A stretch of DNA of 64,000 nucleotides from assembly GCA_914767885.1 (NCBI GenBank), contig CAJZBQ010000002.1, positions 744,001 to 808,000 on the forward strand, read 5' to 3'. The notes beneath the pieces were generated by a model. That model was not told the DNA's origin. It saw only the letters and a program-made list of their open reading frames with translations, and did no database searches. Below are positions 1 to 11,119 of this stretch, one piece after another. The number at the start of each line of letters is the position of its first letter. Position 1 is the first letter of the stretch. Source of the DNA: Blepharisma stoltei. Taxonomy: Eukaryota; Ciliophora; Heterotrichea; Heterotrichida; Blepharismidae. A program made the position numbers and the translations under genes.

Positions 1-989
1 TAAATTGAGTATTTAAAAGATTTCAATGCCCACTTCCTTCATATACACTTCAGAAAGTAAAAATTTTTCTTTTAAATAGTTCTTCAGGTCATACCATTAA
101 AAGAAGATTTGATGAAAAAAAGATGTTCCTCTTTATTATTTAAATAAATATTAAATGTTCTGTGCTCAATTTTCCCTTGAATATATAGTTGATTCATAAA
201 AGAGGATAATATTTCTTACTCTCCCATCCGTGAGAAAACAAAACCACTGGCAAATCTTTTTTTTTGTTGAGTAAAAGCCCACCCTCCATGAGCGAGAAAA
301 TTTTTTAATAATATTTTTGATAATTAGCATAATGGAAATATCTAGCTAATTCTGTTGAATTTTAAACAGTCTTCATTTTACAACATAAATCAAATTAGTT
401 TTTACTTCTCAATTTTTGCGAACAATCTTTCACATTTATCCCTATAAAAAGTTAAATTTACTAGTCTTCTCTTATTAAAATACTGAATTCATTGCTCCTT
501 ACTTCTTTCAAGCAATCCTGTTAGAAGCAGACCTCGCTTTCTATTTTAATTCTCATCGCTTTTAGCAAATCTGGAAAAGCTAAATATATAATTTAAAATA
601 AACTAATTACCCTCCGTGAGAAAACAAAATGTTTTTGTTTGATTACGGAAGGGGAAGTTAGCACTCTAAAGATTTGCAGTCTGGTCAAGGCCTATTTATT
701 AATTATGAATTGGCTAAATAATTATTTCCAACAAAAGAGACAAAATTTTCTGGATTATTAGCTTCGCTCTTTTGCCTTTATTTCCATAATTACAAAAAGA
801 GCTAATAATATAGAGAAATTATAATCCTGGTAAGAACCCCAAAGTAAAAACTAGTGCGAAGATTCATACTGAATTATAGACAAAGAAAAACCCTATTTTT
901 TAAATAAGCTAATCTTCGTATATCTAAAAATTCAATCTTAGAATTAGTTTTAAATGACTTTAAATAAATTCAATTTCACACAGCAATAA
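1..989. other. gene-free left edge
   Basis: No open frame survives reading with UGA as Trp on either strand. The stretch is AT-rich and holds one degenerate copy of the CTCCGTGAGCGAAC foldback family (listed separately). Outside that copy I see nothing identifiable. Confidence 0.6.
217..658. mobile_element. degenerate foldback element, CTCCGTGAGCGAAC family
   Basis: The left end reads TTACTCTCCCATCCGTGAG with an inner copy CCCTCCATGAGCGAG about 65 bp in. The right end is a hairpin ending GGAAGGGGAAGTTA. Body motifs such as TGATAATTAGCATAATG are shared with the copies at 53739 and 62482. About 100 bp near 480-590 does not match the other copies. It lies outside any recognised gene, so its excision cannot be tested by frame. 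Confidence 0.65.
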
Positions 990-3276
990 CTAATCTTTGC
1001 TTGAAAATTGAGGTCTATGATTTAATTGTAATTTTGCATCAGAGTAGCTCCGTTGCACTCCTGCTTTATCTGACATCCTCAAAGGAGAAGGAGATTTTCG
1101 GAAATCACCGATAAGCATTGACACTTTATTAATCATTTCATCAATATCAGGTCTGGAAACTGACACTGAAGAAAATTGTACACACTGAGATCTCGGTAAA
1201 TTGTTTTCCATTGTAGAATTTGAGAAATCTTGGTCGCCTAACTCTATAGATTTTCTCATTTTAATTATAGGGCTTTCCCTTGAATATCCGATAACGGGCT
1301 GGCTTCATCCTGCTATCGGGCTATTCAAGGAAAAGCCCTATATTTCTGACTGGTTTTCTTTAAATTCAATCTTAGGAACTTCTTTTATTTCTGTATTAAA
1401 TCCGTCAATTTTATGATTTTTTTCTTCTTTTATTGTAGGGCCATAATGAGCTGTTGCAAAAGCTTCATAAAATCTGATAGCAGTTCTCAAAAATTCATAT
1501 AAAATAAAAGCAGTTAACGTCCTATCAGTGGCTTTTACATCATCAACAGTAAACTTATCCAGCATTTGTTTAATTTTCTTGATGATTTTGCAAGAAATCA
1601 TCTCGTTTTCAATAAAATAAAAAATCTGCCTAGTTGTTTGGACAACCATTCCTGGGTTTTTGGCATATTTTTGCATAGAATTAACAGCAGAGCTATCTCT
1701 TGCTTTGCTGCTTGGGAGTGAAATGGTTTTGTCTACTTCAGAAAAAAGCAAGAGAAATGATGTGCATATTGAATCAATAATATTATTACCTGGATTAAGG
1801 ATTTTTTGCCAAATATTAATGACTCGTGGAGTAATTCTGTTAATTTTTTGCTTTAGCTCAACAGCAATTTCAGCTAAATTTTCTGATTGTGGAACTTCTT
1901 CTGGCTGCTTTCTTGGAGATGCAGGCTCCGCAGATGATATAGCTCATACACCTTTATAGATTTCCATTATGAGCATATAACCGTTTCATTGGGCTTTATG
2001 CACAATATAAATTAGGTCAGATTTCTTATTGCTATAAGAATTATTCAATATTTATATAAATTTTAATTGCTTTAAAATAATTAATTCTTGCTTTAAATAA
2101 TTCCTTTATAAGCATTTTTTGAAAAATATTGTTTATGCTGAATTTGATATTTTAGCCAGCTCAAAAATTCGAGGCTTTTTCATTGAAAATAACTTTTATT
2201 TCATCCAAGTCTAAATAAATTAGTAGTAAAATAATCCAATTTTTAATGAGATTTAATTTTAAAATCAGCTAAACATTTTGCAAATTAAAAATTTTCATAA
2301 GTTAAGACAATATATTGTATAGTTCGTGAAGTCCAATGAAAGGGCTATATGCTCACAATGGGAATTAATAATGGTGGATAAGCTATATTATATTATTTTC
2401 ATCTAAATCACTTGCTAGCTGTAATAATTTATTAGCTAAAGCTCTATAATCTGCTTTGTCGTTGCTTATAGCAATTTTTTGAATATCATTAATAGATGAT
2501 TCCATCAAAGAGTAGAAATTTAAAGATAAATCAGGTATTGCCTCCAAACAATCATCGAGTACAACCCTCATTTGTCTAGCCTTTCTTAACAAATTTTCAT
2601 TAATTTCAGTTGTTGAAGCTATTGATTTGCAAACGTCAGAAAAATATTTTTCTAAAATGACGAGTGAAATAGGTTTTTCCTTTTTAGGTTTTGGGGATAA
2701 ACTTTTTCTTGAATAAACACTAGATTTAGGACTATCAGAAGGATTCAATAGGTTTATACTTAATGGCTGAGAATTAGGGAGTGTTTGATTTCTTTTGTGA
2801 GTAAAACCTGCTTTTACTTGAGGAGAGTTAGGTGAGCGCTCTGGAGAAAATGGTCTTGATCTATTTGATTGGGGCTCTTTAGGCTTTAAATTAACTTTGG
2901 CAACAGGTCCAACCGTTTTTGATGGAGATTTTTGTTTATATTTTAAAGGGGATACAGTTTTACGTTCAAGCTCAATTAATTCGATTTTCTTTTGAGTTTT
3001 TGGCACAGTGTCATAATTTTCTTCAAGCACTTCCTTAGTACCCTTAGCATCATTTATTTTAGTCTTTATCTCATTTGATTTGCTTTTGTAGTCTTCATGG
3101 ATTTTAACTAAATCTTGCATAATCGGATTTCCTCTACCAGCTTTTATATTTTTAGCCCCTGCCTTTTGTATTGCTTTTGCTAGTAAACTCTTTCTTACAC
3201 ATCCTAATTGGCTCAAATCAGTATTTCCCACTTCGTCCTTGGTTGAGGAATCTACTAAATTTTCCATTTTATCCAA
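990..3276 (-). CDS. hypothetical Ser/Pro/Lys-rich protein, 587 aa, split by two IESs
   Basis: I do not recognise a family. Three open segments (3276-2386, 1937-1341, 1265-990) join into one frame once the 448-bp and 75-bp IESs are removed with one TA left at each site; the summed coding length is divisible by three. The N-terminal third is basic with a predicted helical stretch, the middle is disordered with many SP sites, and the rest is helical (around residues 300-470). The last ~100 residues are again Ser-rich. The start is the first ATG after upstream stops. It diverges from the BART gene across 143 bp. Read without excision it would look like three unrelated ORFs. Confidence 0.75.
1266..1340. 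mobile_element. IES, 75 bp, palindromic ends
   Basis: Ends are TATAGGGCTTTCCCTTGAAT and its near-perfect inverted copy. Excision with one TA retained (1341-1342) gives GAA ATA ATT AAA on the minus strand, in frame; the retained form hits TAG at once. Confidence 0.9.
1938..2385. mobile_element. IES, 448 bp, ~58 bp terminal inverted repeats
   Basis: The left end TATAGCTCATACACCTTTAT and the inverted right end TATAGCTTATCCACCATTAT match over about 58 bp, through a shared TTTCATTGG block. Removal leaves one TA (2386-2387) and joins ENNII to SSAEPASP in frame. Confidence 0.9.
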
Positions 3277-3419
3277 TTAAAAATTCAAATTTTCAAGACG
3301 ATTTTACTTGATTTTTAAGCAAGTAAAATATCGAATTTTCTTTAAAATTGCAGTTTCTTTATAAATTGCTCTGAAATTTCTTTATGACTTAAAAAATGAA
3401 TTCGAAATAAATAAAAGAA

Positions 3420-3809
3420 ATGAGCGAGCTTCAGGAACGAATTGAAAGAACAATGAGAAAGATAGAAGATTTTTACTTTGGAGATGAAGGAGATTCTGGT
3501 GAGCAGATGCTATCAAGTTTCGCTGAAAAATACTCTCATCTTTTCAATCGTCACATGAGGGCGACTGAAGTTGAAAACAGGCTTGAACATACCTTGGCTT
3601 ATCAAGAATTCCAAAACATCTTTGAAGCCAAGCTAGATGAATTAGTTAGTTCTGAAGGCTGAACTGTTGACCAATTTTTTTCAGAGCTTAAAGGGAGAGT
3701 AGAAGAAGATGAAGATTGCGCAGTTTTTGTGCAAGTTATACTTTCAATTTCGGATTATTCTAGTTTTGTCGATATGATGGCGTCTTATTGCAAGCATCAT
3801 CGTAAATAG
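3420..3809 (+). CDS. ARL2-binding protein (BART domain), 129 aa
   Basis: A BART-domain protein, the family that binds the GTP form of ARL2/ARL3-type small GTPases in tubulin folding, cilia and mitochondria. The acidic helical N-terminus (EDFYFGDEGDSGEQM) is followed by the conserved block from FAEKYSHLF to the C-terminus. This contains YQEFQNIFEAKLDELV and ILSISDYSSFVDMM, which align with the ARL2BP pattern of two acidic-hydrophobic helices. One UGA (3660-3662) codes the Trp of EGWTVDQFF. At 129 aa it is short for ARL2BP (about 160 aa) but covers the full domain. CFAP36-type BART proteins are the main alternative. Confidence 0.75.
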
Positions 3810-4005
3810 CGTATTGAAAAATACTCAAAAAAAATCTAAAGTTAATTTATTAACATATCTCACAAATTATTTCTATGTTAATAGAGACCCGCTTTTTCAC
3901 ACATGGCTGAGTTATAAGAGCAGAATAAATAAATTAATTTACCCAATAATTAAATAATTTATTTTAGTATGAAAATTAGATCCCTTTTTCTCTTTCTAAA
4001 TGTTG

Positions 4006-4437
4006 TAAATACTTAATGTATAAATAAAATGGCTTTGGGTTCGAGAGAAAAATTAGCTTTGATAATTATCTCCCTTATGAAATTTTATTTATGGAGTTTG
4101 GATTTACCTGGAGAACTTCTGCACGGCATAGCGGTTTAACTTTAGTCGCATAGGACTAGAGAGAGCTGCTCCTTAGTGCATTCAAAAGGCTTGGGTTTTA
4201 CCATTCTGCGCACTCGTGGAGGGCAACCTTATGCGGAATATATGCAGGAGCTGAGTATACCAAGATTGGTGGGCGAAAAGTGCGGCTTTGATTGGCGACG
4301 GACATGCCAAAGAATGCCTTTCGTATGGTACGTTATTTTAAGTGATAAGATGGAACGCAACACCACTAATTGGGCTTAATTCCTTTAAAATAGGGAGAGG
4401 ACATCGGTCACCTTAAATACCTTTCTAATAGTAATTG
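4006..4437 (+). mobile_element. SINE-like element A, copy 1, with 16-bp target duplication
   Basis: The body starts ATAAATAAAATGGC, has a short foldback built from TTCGAGAG and CTCTCCC blocks, then ATTTTATTTATGG, and continues with a GC-richer core that ends CACCTTAAATAC. It is flanked by the same 16 bp, TTGTAAATACTTAATG, at 4003-4018 and 4435-4450. The core matches copies at 22131 and 40085 (AGAACTTCTGCAC, CAGTGCATTCAAGA-like blocks). It sits directly upstream of the carrier gene, whose ATG lies in the right target duplication. Coordinates are given TA to TA inside the duplication. Confidence 0.75.
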
Positions 4438-4447
4438 TAAATACTTA

Positions 4448-5604
4448 ATGGATATTTTACAAATATTTAGATCATGTGTTACTGGTATGATCCCTGTCAC
4501 AATTATCACAATTTCAGGAGCTTACCTTACATGAGCTAAAGTATTTGAAAAAAAGTCCAATGAAGTAATATCCAAAAGCAGTGCAAGGTTCTTTTTTCCT
4601 CTATTTATTGTTATAGCTATGTCAAAAGCTGTGGATACATCAACTATCGTATCTTTATGGCCATTATTTGTAGGCCAAGTTCTGCTTATTTTTATCACAA
4701 TTGGGCTAGGGTTTTTAATGTTACCAATATTTAAGGTTCCTAAGGAATTTAAATATACGACAATATCAATACTTGCTTTTTCTAATGTAGGAAATGTGCC
4801 ACTGCTAGTAATGAAAGGAATATGTGCATCTTATGGGCCTTTTGCTGGAGATGATTATTGTGATAACTCAGTAGGATATATATAGTTAGATAGGATGACT
4901 GAAATGGGATTTTTTTGGCTTGCTGGCAAGCCAAAAAAGCCCCGTTCCAGTCATCCTATCTAGCTATATCTATTGTCTGTTTTGTGTTTAATATTATGAT
5001 TTGGTCAATCTGCACAGCCTTTGTTCGAATTGACTCAAGTGAAAGAGCAAAAAACGAAAACTCAGAAAATAATCCAAATAGCACCGACCTAAAAAAATTG
5101 ATTATAAACGGGCTCTTATCCCCAGTCCCAATAGCATCTGTACTAGGATTGCTAATAGGACTTTTACCAGGCTATAAATGGCTATTTGTTTATAAGTCGT
5201 CACCTCTCTATGCATTCTTTGATACTCTAAGTGTCATTGGATATGTAGGGATTGTTGCGTCACAGATGGTAGTTGGGAGCAATTTAATGATGATAGAAAG
5301 GAAAGAAAAATTCCTTGATACTCATTTTTTATGGACCCTAACTTTCACTAAAAGTGTTGTGCTTTCAGGGATTTATCTATTTATTGTTTGGGGCTTTTGA
5401 GAAATAGGAGTTTTTGGGGATAATAAGGTAATGGCTTATGTGCTATTTATTGCTCAAACAAGTCCTGTGTCTGTGACTGTAATGATTGTATGCCAACTTT
5501 TTAACACAAACTTAAAAGAGTGCTGCATAACTACGCTTTGACAGTATATTGCTGCACCAGTTTATATGACTTTATACTCATATGCATTTTTCTTGATAAT
5601 TTAA
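4448..5604 (+). CDS. auxin-efflux-carrier (AEC/PIN-like) membrane transporter, 356 aa
   Basis: A multi-pass membrane protein of the AEC family, which exports organic anions or auxin-like solutes in other eukaryotes; the substrate here is unknown. The N-terminal signature matches: IITISGAYLTWAKVF, then FFFPLFIVIAMSKAV, TTISILAFSNVGNVPLLV and, after the IES, SVVLSGIYLFIVWGF and ECCITTLWQYIAAPVYM. About ten hydrophobic segments are visible, with the usual loop rich in charged residues in the middle (SSERAKNENSENN). An 86-bp IES interrupts it after Ile-144; excision keeps the frame. Several Trp residues are UGA. Confidence 0.8.
4881..4966. mobile_element. IES, 86 bp, almost wholly palindromic
   Basis: Arms TATAGTTAGATAGGATGACT and CAGTCATCCTATCTAGCTA fold back onto each other around a TTGGCTTGCTGGCAAGCCAA centre. 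Four TAs on the left and two on the right are possible junctions; only leaving three TAs restores GYISIVC. Confidence 0.9.
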
Positions 5605-5891
5605 AAAATTTTACACAAAATTTGAATTGTAATCATAAGAATCAGCTTCTTTAAAAAATAATTTAATAGAAAAGAATAAATGAATAGACTTTTTATTTAT
5701 AGCTTTTATTAAATCTATACGAGTTATTTTTTAAAAATATCAATAAATAAATACGATTATAAGTCAAATAGCGCTGCTATTTTAGGTTAATTCACCACTT
5801 GCTTGATATTTAGTATCTTTTAAAATATGCTGATTCTTTTATCTATTCTGTTTCCTTTATAAATTCCTTAGACTATAAAAAATAATTTAAA
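5605..5891. other. intergenic spacer
   Basis: An AT-rich spacer of 287 bp between tandem genes. I see no repeat, foldback or open frame in it. Confidence 0.5.
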
Positions 5892-8106
5892 ATGGCACGC
5901 AAGGCTTTTATTTCAAGACACATTGTTCTTTGTGAAGAAAACAAACCAGTCTTTGGAGCTGTTTTGATTGAAGGCAGCACTATTTGTGAGGTCAGGAAAT
6001 ACGACAAACTCAAAAAAATTGAAAACGTCTTGCAAGAGCTTCAAGAGTGAAACCCTGAAATCTATGAACATTCTTATATTTTCCCAGGAATGGTTGACTG
6101 CAATGCCAAAACCAATGGGGAATGAGAAGGAAATTCTTTTTTAACGAGAGCCGCTATATCTGGCGGTGTTACCACAGTGATTATTGAACCGAGTCTTTGG
6201 GAACAGCCTGAATCTCAAGAGGAAATTTTTTGTGATTATGGAGAAATTGGGATTATTAGCGGAAATTCAGTTTCCACTGACGGGGTTTTAGCTATAAAAG
6301 GATATCTTTATAAGCCAACCAGGTATATAGAAGAAATACTTGACCTAGAAGCAATACTCACAGAAGCAGCGAGGCTAGATTTGCCTGTTATAATTGACCC
6401 ATCGCTACCTAACCCCAGAATGCTGTTTATGGCTTCTCCTTGCCGAACGGTGTCTCTAGCGAAAAGAATGGAAATTCAAGACCTTTCCGACATGCAGCAC
6501 TTTGCTGGAGCATTTCCTGAAAATGTCATAGATTCAGGTGATAACTCCCCTGCTTCAAATGACGAACAAAGGGAATCGACAGATCTTGATAAGAGATTTT
6601 CATTAAGAGACATGAAAAAAGACTCTGATATAGTAAGAAGCCCTGAACATAGGATAAGCTTGATTTCTGATGCAAATATAGTTGAAAAAAATGATGGAGA
6701 AAATAAAGAACAAGTTGTAGTTAAGAAGCACCACAGGAAAAATTTATCTGATATATATCAAGATTTGGACAAAAGAATAAAAGAGTCACAAGATAACATA
6801 GAGCATCTAAGTATAGCACACCCTCGTGGTTGCTCGCCATTAAGTGCCCCCTCCCCATGTCGCCCACCCCCTGATGGTCCTGAAAATTTTAAAATGTTAA
6901 AATATTATTTGACAAGTCCTATCAAATATTTTTAACTTGTCAAATTAGTATTTAACATGTTAAATTATTTGTGACCGTTATGGGGGTGGGCGGCATGGGG
7001 AGGGTGCTCAAGGCCGATCCAAAATGGGGTGTAAGCTATAGAGCTGAAATTTCATTATATTCCGAAGCAGGCACTTCAGGAGACCAATCCAACCCTGAGC
7101 AGCCTACTTTATCACATTTTCATCCAATCCACTCATGCCCTGATATGTCTTTAGCTCTCAAATCTTCACCAGTTTCTCTTCAAGAAAGAAGGAAAATCCG
7201 CACTACATCCCTCGATGTCTCCAAGCAAAAGCCTAAAGAAGAATCTCTCTATGTCCGATATTTAGCAAATTGTCCTGACTCTTGGGAAACCTCAGGTGTT
7301 GAAAGAGTGATAAAGGCAATGGAAGGGGTCAAGCATAAAGTCCACGTATCAAACCTTTCCTCAGCTAGAAGTGTAAATTTAATCCGGCAATTTAAAGAAA
7401 CCTCAAAGTACCTTACATGTGACACAACGTCTTATTTTTTATATTTCACAGATGTAGATATTCCTAATGGGGACACTCGATTCAAAGCTCATCCTCCTAT
7501 TAGAAGCAATTTAAACTGCAATTTATTATGGGACTTGCTGAAAATGAAAGCAATTGACATGGTCTGTTCAGCTCATAACCCTATTCTTCCGATGTATAAG
7601 TTTATAAGCCTAGGAGATTTCCGAAGAGCTGTAAATGGGGTTAATTCGATAGGCTTTACCTTGCAGGTCTTGTGGACAAAATTGAGGCAGCCTGTTTTAT
7701 CGTCATCAAGTCTAGAGCATTATGATTTTTTGTATTATTTTTAATGAATGCTAAAAGTTTGATGTCCTGATTTGTAAACATATACAGGGAGCATATTTTA
7801 AATACTGATATTAAATTAGGCTAAAATATATATATTGTAAGGCTTTCTAAATGGCTCGCCTTAAACCCAGCAAAATTTTTTAAAATTGACAACGTCAAAG
7901 GCTCAATTTCCCCCGGGAAGCACGCTGACTTGATAATCTGGAATCCTCATGAAACTATAATAGCAGAAAGTCATAGTAAATTCCCTGATATGAGTGTATT
8001 TAGAGGTAGAGAATTATATGGGAAAATTGAAGAAGTTTATGTAAGAGGACAGTTGGCGTTTAAGGATAACCAGTTTTATCCTGTAGGAACAAAAATAATT
8101 AGGTAA
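5892..8106 (+). CDS. allantoinase/dihydropyrimidinase-like protein, catalytic residues lost, 629 aa
   Basis: A cyclic-amidohydrolase fold, by order of motifs: FPGMVDCNAKTN (family: PGxxDxHxH), AISGGVTTVII, KVHVSNLSSARSVNLI, TCDTTSYFLYF, FKAHPPIRSN, DMVCSAHNPI (family: SDHSP), the C-terminal LALNPAKFF and SPGKHADLIIWNP. The HxH metal ligands and the catalytic Asp of SDHSP are replaced, so it probably cannot hydrolyse and may be a structural relative, as CRMPs are in animals (inference). A low-complexity linker of about 110 residues splits the domain. Two IESs (227 and 98 bp) interrupt it; both removals keep the frame. Confidence 0.75.
6812..7038. mobile_element. IES, 227 bp, GC-rich arms
   Basis: Ends are TATAGCACACCC and inverted TATAGCTTACACCC. 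Inside lie long G/C-rich inverted arms (CCCTCCCCATGTCGCCCACC against its complement) around an AT-rich loop. Excision leaves TA at 7039-7040 and joins EHLS to RAEIS in frame. Confidence 0.9.
7733..7830. mobile_element. IES, 98 bp, weak terminal repeats
   Basis: Removal leaves two TAs (7831-7834) and joins EHYDFL to YIVRLSKWLALNPAKFF, the family's expected C-terminal helix. Terminal similarity is limited to TATTATTTTT against TATATATTTT. The retained form stops at TAA 7742-7744. Confidence 0.8.
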
Positions 8107-8129
8107 TATTTAATGTGAGTAAAAAATAA

Positions 8130-9796
8130 ATGGGAAATTGCAACAACAGTGCAAAACCGGAAAGTCCACAGACAGGAGTCTCGTATTCTGAAATTGCAAT
8201 GCTAAAAATAAAAGAAAGGGACTTCGCAGGGCATGTGGTAAACTTGGATAAAATCAAATTCAAATTAACTTCTCCATGTTTAAGTCTGAATGCGAGATAT
8301 CTGCATATGCCTTATGCATTTGATATCACAGGGACTGTATTACCTGGATTAGACCCCAGAGAACTTGTGGATAAAGAATGCCAAGATAATATAATTTTCT
8401 TGGAAAAAGAAAATACCCTTCTTGCTGCACTATTTGATGGGCATGGCCAAGATGGGTTTAAAGTTACTGAATTTTGCAAAAAATTTATGAACCGATATTT
8501 CAGGGAAAAATTCGAGGATTTTAAAATCAAGCCAAAAGAAGCGATATCAAGGATAATTGAAGATTGTGATGCTGCAATAAAAGCAAACCCTGGGGAAATT
8601 AACTATCTGATATCTGGGACAACTGCCGTAGTGTTATTTATAGACGGAAATAATATATATAGGCCCTTCCTATAGATGGCGCGCAATGCGCCATCATCGG
8701 GCCATGTCGGGAGAGGGTTCTCCACGAGGAATGATTCCATGTGCGGAATCCTCTTTTTGGCTCGTGGAAAAAGAGGGTTCCACACGTGGAACTATTCCTC
8801 GTGGAGAACCCTCTCACGACATGGCCCGATGATGGCACATTGCGCGCAATCTATAGGAAGGGCCTATATGCGGCAAGTGTAGGGGACTCTAGAGCGATAT
8901 TAGGCACAATCCCAAAATCAGCTGATGAAGTGCCAAAAACTGCTCATAGCGCTCCAAACCCTTATAAAACTGTTGTAGAGCCTAAAAGGCTGCTGAATTC
9001 AATTGCATTAACGGTAGATCAGAAGCCAAATCATCAAGAAGAGCTTGAAAGAATAGAAAAATCAGGCGGAAAAGTCCAACAACTTACTGATGAAAGAGGA
9101 AATAAAATCGGACCTTTTAGAGTATGAAAAGGAAATGGAAACATCCCAGGCTTAGCAATGTCTCGCTCAATAGGTGACGGTGTTGCCAAAGAATGTGGTG
9201 TAATTTCAACTCCAATAGTCCATGATTTTCAGCTATTCCCTGATAGAGACCAGTTCATTATTATGGGATCAGACGGTGTCTGAGACGTTTTCGATAACCA
9301 AGAAGCCGTAAATTATGTCGAAAAATATCGCTCAGAATGTTTAAAAACTGCTCAAAGTAACTGTAGCTACCCTATCAAAGTAACCAAAATTTAGCCTGAA
9401 AATTCAACTATATCTCAGCTATTAGGTGAAGAAGCTAGATGTAGATGGTTCGGTATCTGTGAAGACGAAGACGTCATAATTGATGATATTTCTGTTATTA
9501 TCATTGAAATAAGCACTCTAATACCTTTATCGCACATAGATACAAGTGAAGCAGAGGATAGAAGAACAGTAAGACTTAACAGCTTAGGTGAAATCAAAGA
9601 AGAAACTAAGCCAATGGTTTCTAATATGCTTAGAGGTGATGCTGTAAGAGGAAGCTTCATTCCTGCGAAGGACCCTAATGCAAAAAGAGTCAGAATTGAC
9701 CCTAAAAGAGGCTCACATGCAATTGTAGAAGGCAATGAAGAGCCTGAAGGGCAAATTGATGTGCCGTTTGTCGATGACGAACACAAGCTTGATTAA
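8130..9796 (+). CDS. protein phosphatase 2C (PPM family), N-myristoylated, 480 aa
   Basis: A metal-dependent Ser/Thr phosphatase. MGNCNNS at the N-terminus fits N-myristoylation plus palmitoylation, so membrane attachment is likely. PPM motifs appear in order: AALFDGHGQDG (metal-binding Asp), SGTTAVVLF, ASVGDSRAIL, LTVDQKPNHQEELERIEKSGG, LAMSRSIGD, MGSDGVWDVF and DDISVIIIEI. The Trp of GVWDV is UGA, good evidence for the code. A 209-bp IES falls between NNIY and AASVGDSR, and a 15-nt intron (9380-9394, GTAACCAAAATTTAG) removes an in-frame TAG. A basic/acidic tail of about 90 residues follows the domain. It lies 23 bp after the upstream gene. Confidence 0.9.
8658..8866. mobile_element. IES, 209 bp, near-complete palindrome
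   Basis: Ends TATAGGCCCTTCCTATAG and its inverse. The arms carry GCGCAATGCGCCATCATCGG, GGCCATGTCGGGAGAGGG and AGGGTTCTCCACGAGGAA, each mirrored on the other side, so the whole element can form one long hairpin. Excision joins NNIY and AASVGD with TA kept at 8867-8868. Confidence 0.93.
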
Positions 9797-9807
9797 TTTA
9801 GAATAAA

Positions 9808-11119
9808 ATGGATAATAAAAAGTGGAAAGGGATCACTGCACTTTTTGGATGTTTCATTGCCAATATGGTTTCAGGGACTATCAATTTGTGAGGAGCTGTT
9901 GGGATTTATTTTACTTCCTATTACCACGCGAAGGATTCTGCAATAAGTGAGTCTGATATGTATTTGGCATTCGCAGTGGCTTATGCTCTGGAATCGTTAT
10001 TTTTTAGTATGAGTCTATATAGTAATTGCAAGCTCTCTGAGTGAAATTATAGGACCAAAATTAACCTCATTAATTGGTGTATGAATTGGGAGTCTATTTC
10101 TGCTTTCCTGCTCATTTATAGAAGAGCCTTATCTCTTTTGTGTTTTCTATGGATTTTACGGAGGAATTATTTCTGGGATGATTGATGTCCCTATAATCTG
10201 GGCTTGCTGGGAATTTTTCCCTGATAAAATTGGAAGAGTTACAAGCATAGGCTTCGCAGGGTACAGCTTAGGGCCTATGGTTTTTGGGTTTATATGAACC
10301 ATGCTAGTCAATCCAGGAAATGATTCTCCACATTCCAGCCATAACGGAAATACAAGCACAAGCTATTTTGGGAGCAATGTCTATGATAAAGTCCCTGCAT
10401 CCCTAAGGTGGATGTCATTAATGTACTTTCTGGTCGCTACAATTGGAGCACTTTTAGTTCGGAGTAAATCAAAAGAAAAGAAAAAAGTGAAGTCCACTCA
10501 AAAAATATCATCTATAGTTCAACAAAAGGAATTTTGGCTGATGTTTTTTAACTTTTATTTTCTTTTTGCTCCATACAGTTTTATTTTTACAAACTATAAG
10601 AGCATTGGCTTAACAAAAATCAAAAATGACCACTTTTTTGCTTATTTAGGCTCTGCTGGATTTTTTTCAGCATGCATTGCAAGACTTATATGGGGATATT
10701 TGGTAGACAAATATGGCTGGAGAAAAATTGCGTTATTTTCATGCATAATTCAGACTTTAGTCTGTGCTTCGATTTACTATGTAATAGAATTCGAAGAATT
10801 ATATGCTATTTGGGTTCTTGTGGAGTTTATATTTGGCAGTGGGACTTATCTTATCTTAATGATGGGATGTTCTGCTTTATATCCTAAAGATGACTGGGTA
10901 GTTTCCTATTGTGGAATTGGGATGACTTTAATTGTCGCTACCTTATATGGTATTCAGTTATCAATCACTCCAGTATTTTTTATATAGATAATTGGCTATG
11001 GATTTACATTTATCATACTAGTAATCTGTGTGATTAATAGCTTTGTCCTTACTTATTTCACTCCAAATGCTGCTCCCAATGAAAAGCAAGATGTTTCCTT
11101 AATTAGCCTTACTAATTAG
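9808..11119 (+). CDS. MFS transporter (oxalate/formate-antiporter-like), 426 aa
   Basis: A 12-helix major-facilitator protein. Visible signatures: FGCFIANMVSGTINLWGAVGIYF (helix 1), GRVTSIGFAGYSLGP, WTMLVNPGND with the VPASLRW element typical of OFA-type carriers, and ARLIWGYLVDKYGWRKI between helices 8 and 9. Two introns are needed: 16 nt at 10007-10022 (GTATGAGTCTATATAG) and 15 nt at 10973-10987 (GTATTTTTTATATAG). The substrate cannot be told from sequence. The 3' two thirds are duplicated as a pseudogene at 13781. Confidence 0.85.

Noticed and set aside
1965-1967. Possible start codon giving MEIYKGVWAIS, and a similar MCIFKGSWAIN near 48215
   Set aside because: Both arise inside similar TATAG-type IES ends; the true frames cross these sites from upstream exons after excision.
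8603-8882. Several overlapping ORFs on both strands
   Set aside because: They are mirror images produced by the palindromic IES at 8658-8866 and carry no conserved protein.
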